A stretch of DNA of 64,000 nucleotides from NCBI GenBank assembly GCA_025617745.1, contig CM046861.1, forward strand, positions 15,280,563 through 15,344,562. The letters are read 5' to 3'. The notes under the pieces were generated by a model. That model saw nothing but the letters and a program-made list of their open reading frames with translations, did not search any database and was not told where the DNA came from. A program made the position numbers and the translations under genes. Shown here one piece after another: positions 23,253 through 38,200 of the stretch (positions are counted from its first letter, which is position 1; every line of letters begins with the position of its first letter). Source of the stretch: Heliocidaris erythrogramma. Lineage: Eukaryota; Echinodermata; Echinoidea; Camarodonta; Echinometridae.

Positions 23253-26200
23253 TGTGTGTGTGACAAAGATGATCCCCAGGAAAGTGCAAAAAGGGAGTAA
23301 CTCACAAAAAAACATCTAACATGACACATGTATATAGGAGATAATATCTATAAAGGGGGTTGACAGATAAGCCTTTAAGTGCAGTAAGGCGTTAAATCAC
23401 AAATACACCATGTCATAGATACCATATAACAGCAATTATAGAGGACTGTGTTTGAAAGATGAGCCCCATACCAGCACACTCAGGACGTAAATCACAAATT
23501 GAGCATGTCGAAGATACAACGTAATATCAACAGAGGAGTGAGTTTGACATATGCTCTCGCGACAATTACTTCGGGCTAAATTTCGTTGGGGTTCCAATTC
23601 GGTTTTACCTGTAGGTTACGGTTAGGGTTACGGTTAGGTATAGCGCTTGGTCCAGAGTCAGAGTTTATAATTTGGTTTAATAGTGTAAGACAGTGATGCA
23701 GAGCAATTTTCACCAGAGCATGCGTCATACAACCATGACACACATCTATACAGAAAGTATTTTTTTACATTTATAGAGGAGAAAAGATAAATTATGCAAA
23801 TTAATCATTACCCAAATCCACATCCTGCTTCCGTCACAAGTGATTAAAATCACAGCCATCATTCAAGAGAAGAAAACACCTTCAACAATGTTCTAATTAC
23901 AGTTGGGCCGTAAGCGCAACTAACAATGACTTGGGTGAGAGGTCATAATAAACAGGGATGCCACTTAGAATTGATAAAAAAAGTAGGAAAAATCATCGAG
24001 AATGGGCCCTTGTGTACATATTTTCTATGCCTAAAAATATGTTGAAAAAGTAGGAATTCCTACTTTTGTCTGAAAAGTGGCATCCCTGAATAAAGTAAGT
24101 AATTCTCTTACTATTTGAGTTCCTTGAGGATGCTCTTGTGCAGGTTGTTGCAGAAGTCTTCCACGGAGCAGATGTCATTCTTGAGCACGATAGGGGTCTC
24201 GTAGTCCGGTAGCTGACCTTTAGGTTTGGTGTATCTGATGAAACCAGAGGAAAACATGTTACAGATAGAGATGATCGTCATTGCACTGAAGGTGCATACA
24301 CAAACATATAGGTGCATTGATTGAACATACTTGCTAATGATAATAACAGCAATAATGGTTGTGATTGTAGCTGAACTTTTCATCAGAGTCAAAGTATAAA
24401 AGAAAAATGGAGAAAAAAAATCCATAAAGTTTGAGGAAAAATGATCAACATTGAGGAAGGGGAAAAGCAATGTTGGTTTCTATTCACACTGCAATAAAAT
24501 TAAAGATAAAGCCGAGTTCTGGTCATGTGATTACATTGTGAAAGAAACTGTCTCAAAGCAATTGGGAAAGGTTGATCATGTCTAAATAAGAATTGGTATA
24601 TACTGTGAGGTTCAGGAATCATCAAATGATAATTGACCTAATTTTGATGAAAAGCATTTGCACTGCACACAGAAATGGGTATATGGGACTGCACTGAACA
24701 TTTCAACTATTTCTCGTCGTATTTTGATAATGAGGGCATTTGAAGAGCAATGCTTTCCAACTAACATTTCTTATATGAAGTTCTATCACAGTGACATCAA
24801 AAGAATGAGAAAGCTCACAAATTATTTTTCACCTTTCCCAAAACTCAACCTTCTCTTTTACTCTGCAGTCACAGAGTCACAGATATCATCATGAATAGAG
24901 GAGTCATTCCATACTAATACTACATCCATGTACCTTGTTTCCAATAACCTTGATATGCTGGACTGATGGTAATTAGGAAATTCCACAGTAACCTTCAGAC
25001 AGTTTGCTAACTTCAAACCGTAACTATACAAAATTTATTGTAATGGTACAACATTTCAAACTTCAGAGCTGTAAGATTAGATCAACTGCCTTTGATTTTC
25101 ACAATTTCTTCTGTTGTTGCTTAAGATTAAGGAAATTTGCATATTAATGAGGTTGGTAACTGAAGGACATGAAAATGGACATAGATTTTTGAGCTAATTA
25201 GTTATGATCAAAACTAGGTGGAGTTAGTGATCCTATTTCACAGGTACACATTTCATTCCCTAGAGTTTAATCTATACTCCACTAATTCGCTTAATATTTT
25301 AATTTGCCCATTTAATTTTAATTACAACAAATTATATTCATTAATGTTTGGTAACGGAAGGACAGTTGGCGTGTAATTGCCCTAATGCAACTTACATTCT
25401 GATGAGACTCAAATAGTCCCAGATCTTCTCCAGAAGGTCGTCAAAGTTCCACTTGTGATGGGCAGAGATTGGCACGCAGTGAGGGATCTTGTAGATGATG
25501 TCTAACTCCTGGAGTCGTGCAAAGATTACCAAATCAAAAAGTGAAATTAGTGAGAAAAAAAAATACATGGAGCAGTGAGCAGTTTACCTTTGGGAAGCTC
25601 AAAACAGGCTCTGCTAAAACCTTTAAAATGCACGAAAGCCACTGTGAGAAATTTGCACTTTTAAAAACAACAAAACCCAAAGGTTCTCCAGTCAACAAAG
25701 TAGCATTTTGTACGCTGGAATCAAACAAGAACAATGTGTTTGTCTCATGCTGTTAAACCTTGGAATAACTTTTTCCATCGCCACTAAACATGCCTTCAGA
25801 AAAGATATTTAAGGCTCTCTTAAAATCTATTTAGTTAGTATTTTTTTTTTTTTTAATGTAAATGTTTCATAACTACACTAACATCCTAATTTATTGTACA
25901 TTTGGATGCGTATAAGGTGTGCTTATGAAAATTTTGTTATCTACAATGAACTATATTTGTATAGAAAGCTAATACATGTACGTACATAAATCTAACTTTT
26001 TTTTTTTTTTTTTAAAGCCAACATCTTATCAGTTTAAAGTATAGACTACTTTGGTTAATCAAAGGGGCACAAAACAAAAACAAAACAAAATTAAGTTTAT
26101 AATTTTAAAATTAATTACATTTAATTTTGAATTTTGACAAACAGCTGGTTTGAATAATTGGCTTATTTTATAATTCAAACTATTATTTTTGATTTACAAT

Positions 26201-29200
26201 GTGGAAATTTGCCTGCAGGTACATTCTAAGCTTCTACAAACTAGAATGGGGCATGATGGGAAAACAAGAGGCAACAGACACTTTTCAAATCTGGTTAAAA
26301 GAAAGCGCTATTTAGGAGCTTCAGTTTACTGTCACTTTAAAATTCCTGTCTGGAATGAGAGCAGGCTTACCTCAATTGAGATCTGATCAATCTTGTTGAG
26401 TACATAGATACATGGGATGAACACTCTGTTTCCTTCTATTACATCAATCAGGTCATCAACATTACAATCAGATCTGAATCAAAAGGAAAATTTATTTTTA
26501 GAAACATCACTATAACTCCAGTCACACCAACATGACCAAAACCAAGACTGAACAAAAATTTACATTACCCCCCAATGGCCAGGATTTGGTCGGTTTGGCA
26601 GTGTGACTGGAGTATTACAATATCACCTTAACCAATCAGTCAACAAAAGCAGAAATGTAGTGCAGCTTGTCACACTACTTGCATTAACCCATTGCCCACA
26701 GGAATCGGGTCATCCCTGTATAAACCCTATGGGAAATAGAAAATTCAGAAGTCAATGGGTTAATGGAATCAATGTTGGTGAAAGGTAGTCTTAAATACGA
26801 AGTGAAAACACTGTGGTTGTCTGCAATACAGAAAGAGCAAGACACAATATTGCTGTAGAATACTGTTCATAAATGCATATTGAAAGATTGCGACATATTC
26901 AGGGGAAACAATGACAAAGCATCTAGGTTTACACAATCAAATCTAATCAGACCTACATTAATGTGATATTTGCACTGCGTTTCTTATACTTCAGGTAAAT
27001 TTCTGTGATCTGGTGTTTCGATATTTGCTCCAGCAACATAATAATGGCTTCATTTCTTCAATGATGTAGGGTTAGTTTGGTTCCGAGTTAGGGAAATTTG
27101 ACTGCTCTTGGAAACTGAGAACGGAGAAATCCTCTGCAGAGCATATGCTGAACAATCACAGGTCATGTATGAGTGTAATGTTAACAAGTTAACTCTTTTA
27201 CGTGCCATGCAAATGATCTCCCAGTGTTATCGCCCCTCTGGCTCTCAGCACACGATACCATGTTTTGTCTATGTTTCACATACTGCACGTAAAACCAATG
27301 GAAAGCAAATTTCTGTATTATATATGGACAATAAATCTTGAATCTTGTGCCACGTTGTATTTTTCATGGGGTAGTTATACCCAAGGATTCAAGATTACTT
27401 AACAGTTTCCAGTGTACCGGTAATCTACACAGGGCCCTGTTTCATAAAACTTGTCATCAATGACAAGTTGCAATAACTGTTATAAGCTACTGAAATCCTT
27501 GCATCTGATTGGCTGAGAGCAAATTTGTCAGTAAAAATCACAGACAAGACACTTGATGAAACGCTCCCCAGGCGTTAAAAGAGTAGTCGTGTAGCCAAAA
27601 AATGGGTTATTTTGCAAGCGTTTATGTGTTGCGCAAAGCGATCCTCCTGTTAATTGGTGCCTTAACACTGTGCAACTGGCACATGCAGCAAATGGAGGTT
27701 AAGCATGTTAACTATCAGCTATATCCGAAGCCTACCTTAAAGTGATATCAGCATTGTGTATCTTATACTCAGATAAGACCGTCTTGACAGTGTCAAGGTC
27801 AAGAACCGACTGGGTACAGGTCGAGGTCAGGTTGATTCCACCCTTGTCCTTTCTCTTGTATCCTATGTTTGGTGGCGACTTGTTCAACCTGCAAATGAAA
27901 GATGATGTTGGGCATTGGTCAAGTAATCATGAAAGAAACTGATTTGTTTTGTGTTTTTTCTTCAGGTTAAAGAGAAGGTATAAATTCTGGGAAAGGTGAA
28001 AAATAATTTGAGCTTTCACATTCCTTTCATGTCAGTTTGGAAGGACATCATAGTAGAAATTTCCCCTGAAAAGCATTGCTCTTCAAATGCCCTCAAATTC
28101 GAAATATGATGAGCAATAGCTGAAATGTTCGGGCCAAACATTCATGCCACATGTGTGTACAGTCCCATATACCCATTTCTGTGTGCCAGGCATGTGCTTT
28201 TCAGCGAGATTGGGTCAATTTCATATAATTTGACGATTCCAAAGCCTCATAGTATACACCAAATCTTATGTAGACATGATCAACCTTTTCCTAATTGCAT
28301 TGAGACAGTTTCTTTCAAAAAGTAATCGCATGACCGGAACTCAACTTTATCTTGAAAGTGTACCAATCACTAAAAAAATCATTTTTGTGCAGGTAGCAAG
28401 TATAAAATCATCCCCATAAAAAAATTCACCCGACATTCTATATGTCACCAGTTAAGAAATATGAAGGAAACAAAGAATGACATGAAAATGTGCATGCAGA
28501 ACCAAACTCTGATTTGGGTTTCGGGTGGGCTCTATTCTTCGCGTAAGGATGCCTAGACTTGTCTACTCACAAGTCGCTTTTACTTTTAATATTGCGAGCG
28601 TACTTAAACTTGAAATACCTCCTTACAGATGTAATTTGAAACCCATATTATGAATATACAGTACTAAGGCAATATGGAACCTCTTACAGATCAAAATATT
28701 TATGAGTGCTTTCAAACTTTTGCAGATGACTTTAACTTATTTCTTGTCATATCTGAAATATGAGAGCAGTTCAAGATAAATACTTGTCATTGAATATTAC
28801 TTTTTTGATCCTTCCACATGAGGATGAAAAGAATGTGAAAGCTCATATGAATTATTTTTCACCTTTATCAGAATTCCACTGTCTCTTCAAAATTATTTTT
28901 AACCCGGTTTCTACTGAACCCTGTTGGGTCATGCATTAAGCCCGGGGAAATGTGAGAATTCAGTAATCGATGGGTTAATTAATTCACACTATCTGTGCCT
29001 GATAGGAAAAAGGAAACTTAATTTTGAAGTTCCTCACATTGCCAATTGCCAATCTTGTTGCCAAATTTTGAATAATAATGCTCATTTCTCTCTTGAATAT
29101 CTGGCATCAAATGCCTTGAGGCTCTGCAAAAAAAATGGACAGTTAATGCAGAAATTTTTGCTCTTTCCACTCATGCATCTTGTGTACATTTTCAGAGCTC

Positions 29201-32200
29201 TGAATCAATTATAATTATTGATCCAAACCACAGAATGTGGGCGACAGTCCTCAGTGGGTTTGCACAACAGAGGGAGTGTTCCTCTTTATCTATTCTAACA
29301 AACCTGATGCCGAAGCCTTCCAGTTCATGTTCAATCAGTTTCTTGTGCTTAAGAGGTTTAAGGACATCGAGTACAATCAGGATCAAACTGCAGGTCCTGG
29401 CCACTGGGAATTTTAAAAAAATTACAATTTTTAATTAAAAACTCTCACTACACTTTCAATACATTTAATAATGTACCAAGACAACTACCACTGTGAAAAA
29501 AAAAATACCTCCTATGACAATTTCCTCTGGACTTACTAACCCCTACAATTACACCAGAGAAAAAATACTTCCCACAACAGGTAGGTCTCCATTTGCGAGT
29601 TGTCCAAATAAGGTAGCTTTCTGAGGGGGAAGTTGTTCAGGGGCAAATTAAGTTGTCCTAGGAGAGTATTTGTCACTTATCGGGGGTCAGGGTGGGTAAT
29701 TGTTTTGGGAAACTTGTCCATGCAGGGTAGTTGTCCAGAAGATAGTAGTCCGGTCCTAGAATCATTCAGTACATTTGTTTTTGCTAACGTCGACACAGTT
29801 TAAAGTGGTACAAGTCTGATACTTTACAACAGAGCCTCCCACTAAACATTTTCAAGTTCTCAACATCCAAAATATTGTAATATTATAATCAATTTTTTAT
29901 GCCATACTAATGGAAAGATGGATGAGAAATCATTATGTCATCTAAACATGTTACAAATTAGAAAATTAAAATGAATATCAATAGAATAGGATATGTTACA
30001 CTTATGGAAAGAAAACTGTTGAGACATTGCTACTTCACTCAAACATGCTACAAATACGTTTATAAATCAAATAAATTTCAAAAGAATATAATATTTTACA
30101 CTAATAGGTAGACTGTTGAGAAATTGCTACTTCATTTAAACTTGCTACAAATATAAATCAAAAGAATAAAATATTCACCTGCAATAACCTGTCTTCCTCT
30201 TCCCTTTCCATCTTTAGCTCCTTCGATGATACCAGGTAAATCAAGTAACTGAAACAACAGACAGAGAGTGGATAAACAGAGTATCATTTAACCTGTAGAC
30301 TACTGAATTCTCTCGTTGCCATTGGTTTAGTACAGGGATCACCCGACCACCGTAGGCAATGGGTTTAATAAACAAATCAATATAAGCTACACTCCAAAAT
30401 TTATCAGGTTGAAAATTAATTGAACTGATAAAAAATTTAACAAAATGACCAAAATTAATAAATCAAATCAAGAATGAAAGAAAAAGTTGACACCCTCAAG
30501 CATCAGCTCCTGCTTGGTGGAATGCTCTAATCATAACAATTAGGATTATATCTTCTCTTGCCACGATACTTTTAAGAAAGCTTTGAAGACTGATCCTTTC
30601 CTGTAGTAGTTTTGCATTTTTCATTTGCATTGGCAAACCAAATGTATTTGTAAAGCCCACTGAAAATAAATTATCAATTATTATGTGCTACATAAATTAA
30701 ACATTATCTATTTTATCATTAAGCCTTGTGAAGAGATTGATTATACAAGAAAGGGCAAGCTTATTATTAGACAAATCACCATCCTTGACCCAAAGGCAAC
30801 TTTGCTGAACATCTTACATAGTAGGCCTAGTACATTTGGTATTTTTATTGAGTTTGAATCCTGTCCGAAACGTTGAGTCTTCTCCACTCTCAGCCTTCTC
30901 ATCTGGTTTACAGTCCTTTTCAGGACTTTACACTGTCAAGAAAGATTACTTCTAGACTCTCTGAATTTCTATCTCGCCTCTTCTTTTCTTCTCCTCTCAA
31001 CTTTTCTCCACTTTCTTCTTTAATACTCAACAGTCCTTTTCAGGACTAACCACATGGTGAACCGTAAACCTTCTCCACAAAATCAGTACCTTCATGCAAA
31101 CCTCTACCTTCAAAGGTCATCTGAGTTTGATTTGGTTTTAGGAAAGCCCAGTTTGGTGACTTTCTGACAGGGGGACAACCTACCTGTATCTTAGCTCCCT
31201 TGTATCTGATAACACCAGGTACGGTGGTGAGAGTGGTGAACTCATATGCAGCCACCTCAGAATACACACCAGCCAAGTTACTCAGAAGCGTAGACTTGCC
31301 CACAGAAGGAAACCCTACCAAAACAAAGGGGGGAAATTTCAATAGAAGACTAAGAACATTATGTCTATTCTATTTCTAAAATTTCAAGAGGATTTATAAT
31401 TTATTTCATTTATCAATTCACAGAAGATGCTTGAAATTGGGCAAAATTCACTTAAGATTCCTACTAAGTACCGGTATACATGTATGTACCACAGTGTACA
31501 CAAACAAATGAATTTTAAGTAATAACCATTTTCTAAACTAAAAGTATGATTTTATGACATACTCTATACTCCAGCAGTAATTGATCAGCTGTTAATCTTT
31601 AACGCTAACAAAATGCATAACTTCAACCCTTGACCCATCAATATTATAACTAACCCTAAGCCTAACCCTAAACCTAAACTTGCATCCAACTGTAACCCTA
31701 ACCCTAACCCTGCGTCTTTGATAAAATTTAAGTCTGGAGCTCAATTGTTGTTGAGCATGTTTTGGCTTACGAAAAGTACATGTACTACTCGCGCAGCTGC
31801 AACATGTCTTTTGTCAGTGAGCAATGATTTACAGTTCATCTTACCTACAAAGCCTATTCTAGCATCACCAGTCTTGGCAACATCGAAACCTGTTGAGAGA
31901 AAAAGATTCAGTATCTTTACATGGTGTAACAATGCGATGGAAAATACAATAATCTAATGATGTCACACTACCTTCACTACCCTTTTAAACATAAGAATAT
32001 TTCCATACTCACAATAAACTCTTCACTGAAAAAAACATCTGATAAATCACTTTCAAAGATTCAAAATTAAAGGAGAATTAACCTCAAACAATAAAGACGA
32101 TAGTGTTCAAAGGTGTTATTTATTCCTACTTGTTAGACTATATGGCTTCGCGTCAAAATATACGAGATCGATACGAATCAAGATTTTCTGAGCAAAATTT

Positions 32201-35200
32201 ATCATCTGCTAGCAATATGTATCGTCTGCTAGCAATACATGGGGGCTGCCATTTTTTTATGTGTACAAGAAGATTTTCTTAATCCAAATGCCCAATTGCC
32301 TTTTTCAAAATTAAAAACCCATTTGAGATTAAAAATATAGAATAGATATGTCAATTTATTTTTAAACTGAAGATTTCCTTATATATTTCTGTTGAAAATC
32401 GATATTCGCTTAATATAAATCTATTTTCTACATACTGTGACGCAATGGACGGAGCAAATTAATTCAAATTTTATGGATGCTTCTTCCCTGAGCATCTATA
32501 GCGGCAAACTATGCATTCACCTGCTTTCGGATAATGGGACTTGAAAAGTCAGAATGCATGCTGCATATATTATGTTCTGCTCTGTTTGGCAAACCCAAGA
32601 AAACAGATTTTTGTTAAGCAAAACCAGACAATTTAAAAGTATCATTATAAAGATTTAATTTTTATAAATCATGTAAACACCCACTTTATATTTTTCGTCA
32701 CATATGGGATTTTAGGTAATGAAGAAAATCAATTTAGGTCTTGGATTCAAAATATCTTCCTGACCGGAACATTTCTCAATGGTTCATGTACAAATCCAAA
32801 TCAGCAAGAAAATGGCAGCCCCCATGTAAATGAGTAGGAGACGATACCGGGTGTTGGAATATCTTTATTTATACCCTTTTCTAATATCTTATTAGAAAAT
32901 GATTTAGGCCAATAAGTAGGAATATATTACACCTTTCAATATAAGTAAATTTGTACTCAGGGGTTAATTCTCCTTTAAGAATCAAAAATTCCTATTCAAC
33001 AAGAGTCTGAAACAACTTTCTGTCAATCGTTTCTGTTAATCAATTAAACTGCAGATTACAGAAAAGAGAGCACTTATTTTACTCTAGGAACAACTAAATA
33101 AAACCATTATCAACCAAACCACTTGCAAATGGTGATTTACCATAATAATAATATTATCAGTCTCTTGATGAGTGACTACCTGTATAGAAAACACCACTTG
33201 TCTATAAAGACCGCATCTTCTGTTTCCCTTGCAAAGTGTTTCTTCTTGAAATGTGCATTACAGGAACCTGTCCATAAAAACCACCTGCTCCTAAAGACAA
33301 CTTTTCTGGTCTCCCTCGAGTGGTCTCTATATACAGGTTTCACTGTATACCCACCTTCACCACCCCCTCCTCCTCCACCTCCTTTAGGAGTGATGAGTTC
33401 TCGTCTCAGCTTGGCGAGTTTGGCTTTGAGCATACCCAGATGCCCACTGGTGGCCTTGTTCTTCTGGGTTCGAGCCATCTGAAAATAAAGATAAACCAAT
33501 CTTTGTCATTCAAAGGTTCTACCAAACACCTACAAAGATAGCACGTCTACAGCTAGAATGTGTGGTAGTGTGACCATGTTTCGTGCATGACCAAACTTCG
33601 CGCACAGGGCAATATCTAAAAAACTAAAAAAAGATCTCGAAAATCTGACAGCACCAATGGATACAGGAACATAAAATTACCAGGGGAGAATATTTTCTTT
33701 GAAATTGGGTGAGAAATTATGAAAATATTGGCAAACGATAAACACACTTTGCTACTTTTTCCCATCCGTTCCGAAAATATATGAAGCTACCGACATTAAA
33801 GGGTATAGAAATATTTATTTTGAGAGACGATGTCATCAAAAGTGTAAGTAAAACTTGACACCAAATGATTGTATGATATTTTGCCTTGCAAATGCACTCA
33901 CACATATGCGAGGCTATTGCAGATAACCTCGCAGTCCGTACCCTTGTAATGCACCTATCAATTGTAAGACGCACCCCTCGACCCCCGGGAAAGGTGCGTC
34001 ATGGTTGGGTAATTTACCAACAAATGAATGACGCAGGGTATGGTCATGGAAGCATTTGGTCAGTCACAGCATGGAGAATGGGGTGCGTCATAGTCGGTCA
34101 TTTTACATGGGTGCGTCATAATGCCTCGCTATGTTTACAAACGGGTCTGTCCGCGCAATACTCACCGCGTACCGGGCTTTTAAACATGCAAACTCCTTGA
34201 ATATAAAAAAAAATATATTGACATGGAATCTATACTTTCGCACCGGGCGCCCAAAATCGAGTTTGATGACATCAAATAAAATGGAAACCCCCAAATAATA
34301 ATAATTGATCTCAAATCCTCTCTCATGCTGTCTTCTGTCTGGGTTCTCAAAAAAGGGAAGAAATAAGGTATTTTTCGTTACTTTGTTTATTTTTACCCCG
34401 TTCGTTCCAGCACTGCGTTGGCTGGTTCGGTTCTTGCCGCGATGATCGCGATCGGTAGCATTTGTGCTAGGCTGGATTGAGACATGAATATTCATGTGTT
34501 GACGTCACAAGAATGTCAGCGATTGCACTGTGTGACTTCTGCACATTTTCATATGTCATCGCCGATAATCTTATCTCGAGCTCGGCCTCAATAGCGTGCA
34601 GGATGATAACGTGTGTTTGTGTCTTCAGCTAGCGTTCATGCATGCATGTCGATATCAACAATGCATGCAATACTATACTAGCGCCGCGCCGATGCATAGC
34701 GTGCCACGTGCGCGCGGAGCTTTACCATGACGGGGTGCGTCACAATGGTAAGTCAAAGTCTAGAACTGGTGCGTCATATTTTTTCGTCCAGGCACAGTCA
34801 TTGTAAGAAAAGGTCCGTCATAGTCGAGACACACAGGTGCGTCATGGTATAGGAAAATCCGACTCACATCTGACAAGTGACGCACCATTCCCGGGGGTCG
34901 AGGGGTGCGTCTTACAATTGATAAGTGCATAACGCAAGAACTGCCTCCCATAGCAAGTGCGTGATCTTTAGCACATACATGTATGCGTGCTGGAAAGGAG
35001 CAAGATCGCTGGCCACAAACAGCCTGAAAATTTCACTTGATCAAGATGATTACAGATCCTATTGAAGAATCTGGCATGAAATCAGATATTCTATCATCCT
35101 AAGAAATAAAATGTAGTCCAAAATTTCGCTTTCCGATCTAAGTTAAGTTAAATTAATTAATGTAAAGGGGTAAAGGAGGAAAAATTTGGCCACTAAGACA

Positions 35201-38200
35201 AAATCCCATTTCCCAGCTGATCAAAAGTCCCAGCGGCCCGAGCCGGCGTCTCACGCCGGAGCCCGGCTGCTTAAGACCCGGCCAAAAACTGCTCCCATGG
35301 AATCAGAAACTGAAATCTCAAGACTAACGGAGATATCGCGTGTGCGTCTCAAGCACTGATTTTCTTTTACTGTAACGTGCGATTGGACATTTTTGAGCTT
35401 GCGACATACAAAAAATCCTGATCTAAAACTGAAAATTTCTTGAAATACAGCTCTGTTTTAGGAACCCATTTTCCTTATGGAGACGCGTAATATACGCAAA
35501 TTTTCAGATTAGGGTAGCGGGACCCCCAATTACATTGCTAAAATGTGATATTTATGGATATTTTTTTTATCGCTACTCCGTTTCCCTTGTGTTCACAAAG
35601 AAACTTGGTATCGCGCGCACAAAAAATCAGGACTTTTTCGTGTGCGCGATAGGGACCAAATTTTTAACGACAAAATTCTTTGGGGGAGATGTCAGCGCTC
35701 ACAGCGATCAGGAAATATACACAATAAACTCTGATACCTCGTTTCGCCAGAATCGACAGTAAATCACCGATTTCATATTTGGAATTATCTTTTCCAACAT
35801 GGTGAGGTGAATTTATTGTATTTCAAATCATGCCATTTTCATGGATATGTTGGGGTCGGTTTTTGTGAATGAAATGCCGATTTTGAGTGAATGTTGGTGA
35901 CTTTTGTGCAGTGGTGTTTGAAAAAGTTGAGGTGTATCATGTGTAGGGTCTATGACTGCCTAGATTCTACATACAAAGTATAGTCATGATAGTGAAGTAG
36001 CTATGAGTGAACCAAACCTCCTATGTGAATTCGGGCCTTAGCAGTCAACTGTTACTGTTAGTGTTAGACTCTAGTCTTAAGTGATATTCTAAAAACTCTT
36101 AAGTTAAGACTAAATTTAGTTGTGCTCAGTAATCCGGTAATGGCTGACTGCTGACTTACTGCGGCAGCCTGAACGTGTAGCGTTCGGGCTGCGATCAGCA
36201 GTCCTTTGATAGCTTGGATCCCTCTTAATTCCGAGCTCGTTTGTCAAAATGATACCCATGAAACATGACATTAGTTGATTAAAGGCTACTTTAGGTACTT
36301 ACATTATACTTTCCGCATGACTGTCGTCTTTCTTTTCAGTGAGGATGATACAAAAAAGGCCTATATTTATCTCCAAGAGCCTGTACTAAAAATTTCCGCA
36401 GGCCGGTGTATAGCTTGCATTGCGCTTGCGTCAGCGGCTCCAATGCATGCTATATGGGAGGATTATGAATAATTATGAATATTCATGAGACGAGTGGCAA
36501 TATCAAGCGAGAGATCGAAAGTATTTATGCATATTTATCTAGCCTAATGCATATTCATTATTCCTGTGACGAAAACTATGATGTCATTGTAATAAATATT
36601 CATAGACGCATGCGCAAGTGCCTATTTTCGTTTCTGCTTCAACAACATGGCGAATGGGCATGATGGGACTGGTTTCAAAAATTGAGAGTGAAAAGTGACA
36701 TTCATCGACTCTACACATATGTTAGTAAGAGCTGATTTGCGGAAGGTCTATTTAGGTAAGTGGCATCGTACATATGATACTATATAATTCCCCAAAATAA
36801 TTTGTATGATACAATTTTCAATAGTCATTTGACCATTGTAAATTGTGAGATCCACGGAATGGTAGTGGTCAGTCAGTGGTTTCACTCAGCATGCTCAGGA
36901 CGCTGCCACGAAGGTAGCTAAACCCACAGACGCTAGATGGCGCTATCGCGCAAGTACACCCATAACGAATGCGTGATTCGGCCCGCTATGCATGCACACA
37001 CTTCCGATACCGCCTGTGTTAAGCGAATGACAAGCGAATGAATCTGAGATTTTTTTCTTTCTGTGATTGGTCCCCCTATGTTTATCAATGACGTATTCTG
37101 CATGTCTGTGAGTTCGTCGATCCGGGGATGCCCTTTGCATCCCACCAAACCCAGGATTTTTTCTCTGAAGGAGCTAAGAAGTGGCGGTATGTATGCAATT
37201 TTAGGCATTTTTATCGCTATTTACCTTGTTATTGTATAATTTGAGTAATATATTTTAGTCAAATGTGTCAGAATGTTTGTATTTTATGGCAGTTGAGTTC
37301 GTTATCTATCGACGAGTCATTGAATAACCGTGCCGCAGTGAATCACCTATGCATGTGAGAGGCATAGATATGGGCTTGTCATGCAGTCAGCCTCGATTTT
37401 TGGTGAATTTCTTCCAATTTATTCGTGTGCGCACATGATGATCGTTTTGACTATCGATAGTGCATTCCTTATAGAGCCACGTACGCGCTGCGCCACTCAT
37501 AGCTACATTCCTATACTTCATGTGTATAATGTAGGCAGTCATACACCTCAACTTTTTAAAACACCACTGCACAAAAGTCACAAACATTCACTCAAAATCG
37601 GCATTTAATTTACAAAAACCGACCACTAAATATCCAAGAAATATCCAAGAAATACAATAAATTCAACTCACCGATGTTGGAAAAGATATTTCCAAAAATC
37701 AAATCCGTAATTTACTGTTGATTCTCGCGAAACGAGCTATCGGAGTCATTGTGTACATTTCCTGGTCGCCGCGGGCGCTAACATCTCCCCAAAAGAGTTT
37801 TGTCCTTAAAAATTCGGTCCCTATGTGGCATACACGGAAAGTCCCGATTTTCTGTGTGCGCGATCGTAAAGATCGATGTGCGCTTGCGATCCCGAGTTTC
37901 TTCGTGGACAAAAATTTTATTGGCCGATTTTAGTCTAAGACATCGGCAGTATGTAAACAACACGCGATCGCGGGGATTTCTCCGGTTTTGGACAAGATTT
38001 TGACTTTGGATTTTGCTGAAAATATCAAAAGTTCTTCCTAACGGCCATTTGAGGTAGGAGTGAGATTTTTAAGGGCTGAATTTGAAAGCAAGTATTTAAA
38101 ATATTTATCTTATTTTCCCCCCATCCCTTTACTACACGCGACAGAAAATACCAACTATTTTTGCATTTTGTATTCGTAGTGGTCAATATGACCATGATGA

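Noticed and set aside
33176-33541. ORFs opposite DRG1 exon 2 with Pro runs
   Set aside because: Antisense of the poly-Gly hinge codons.
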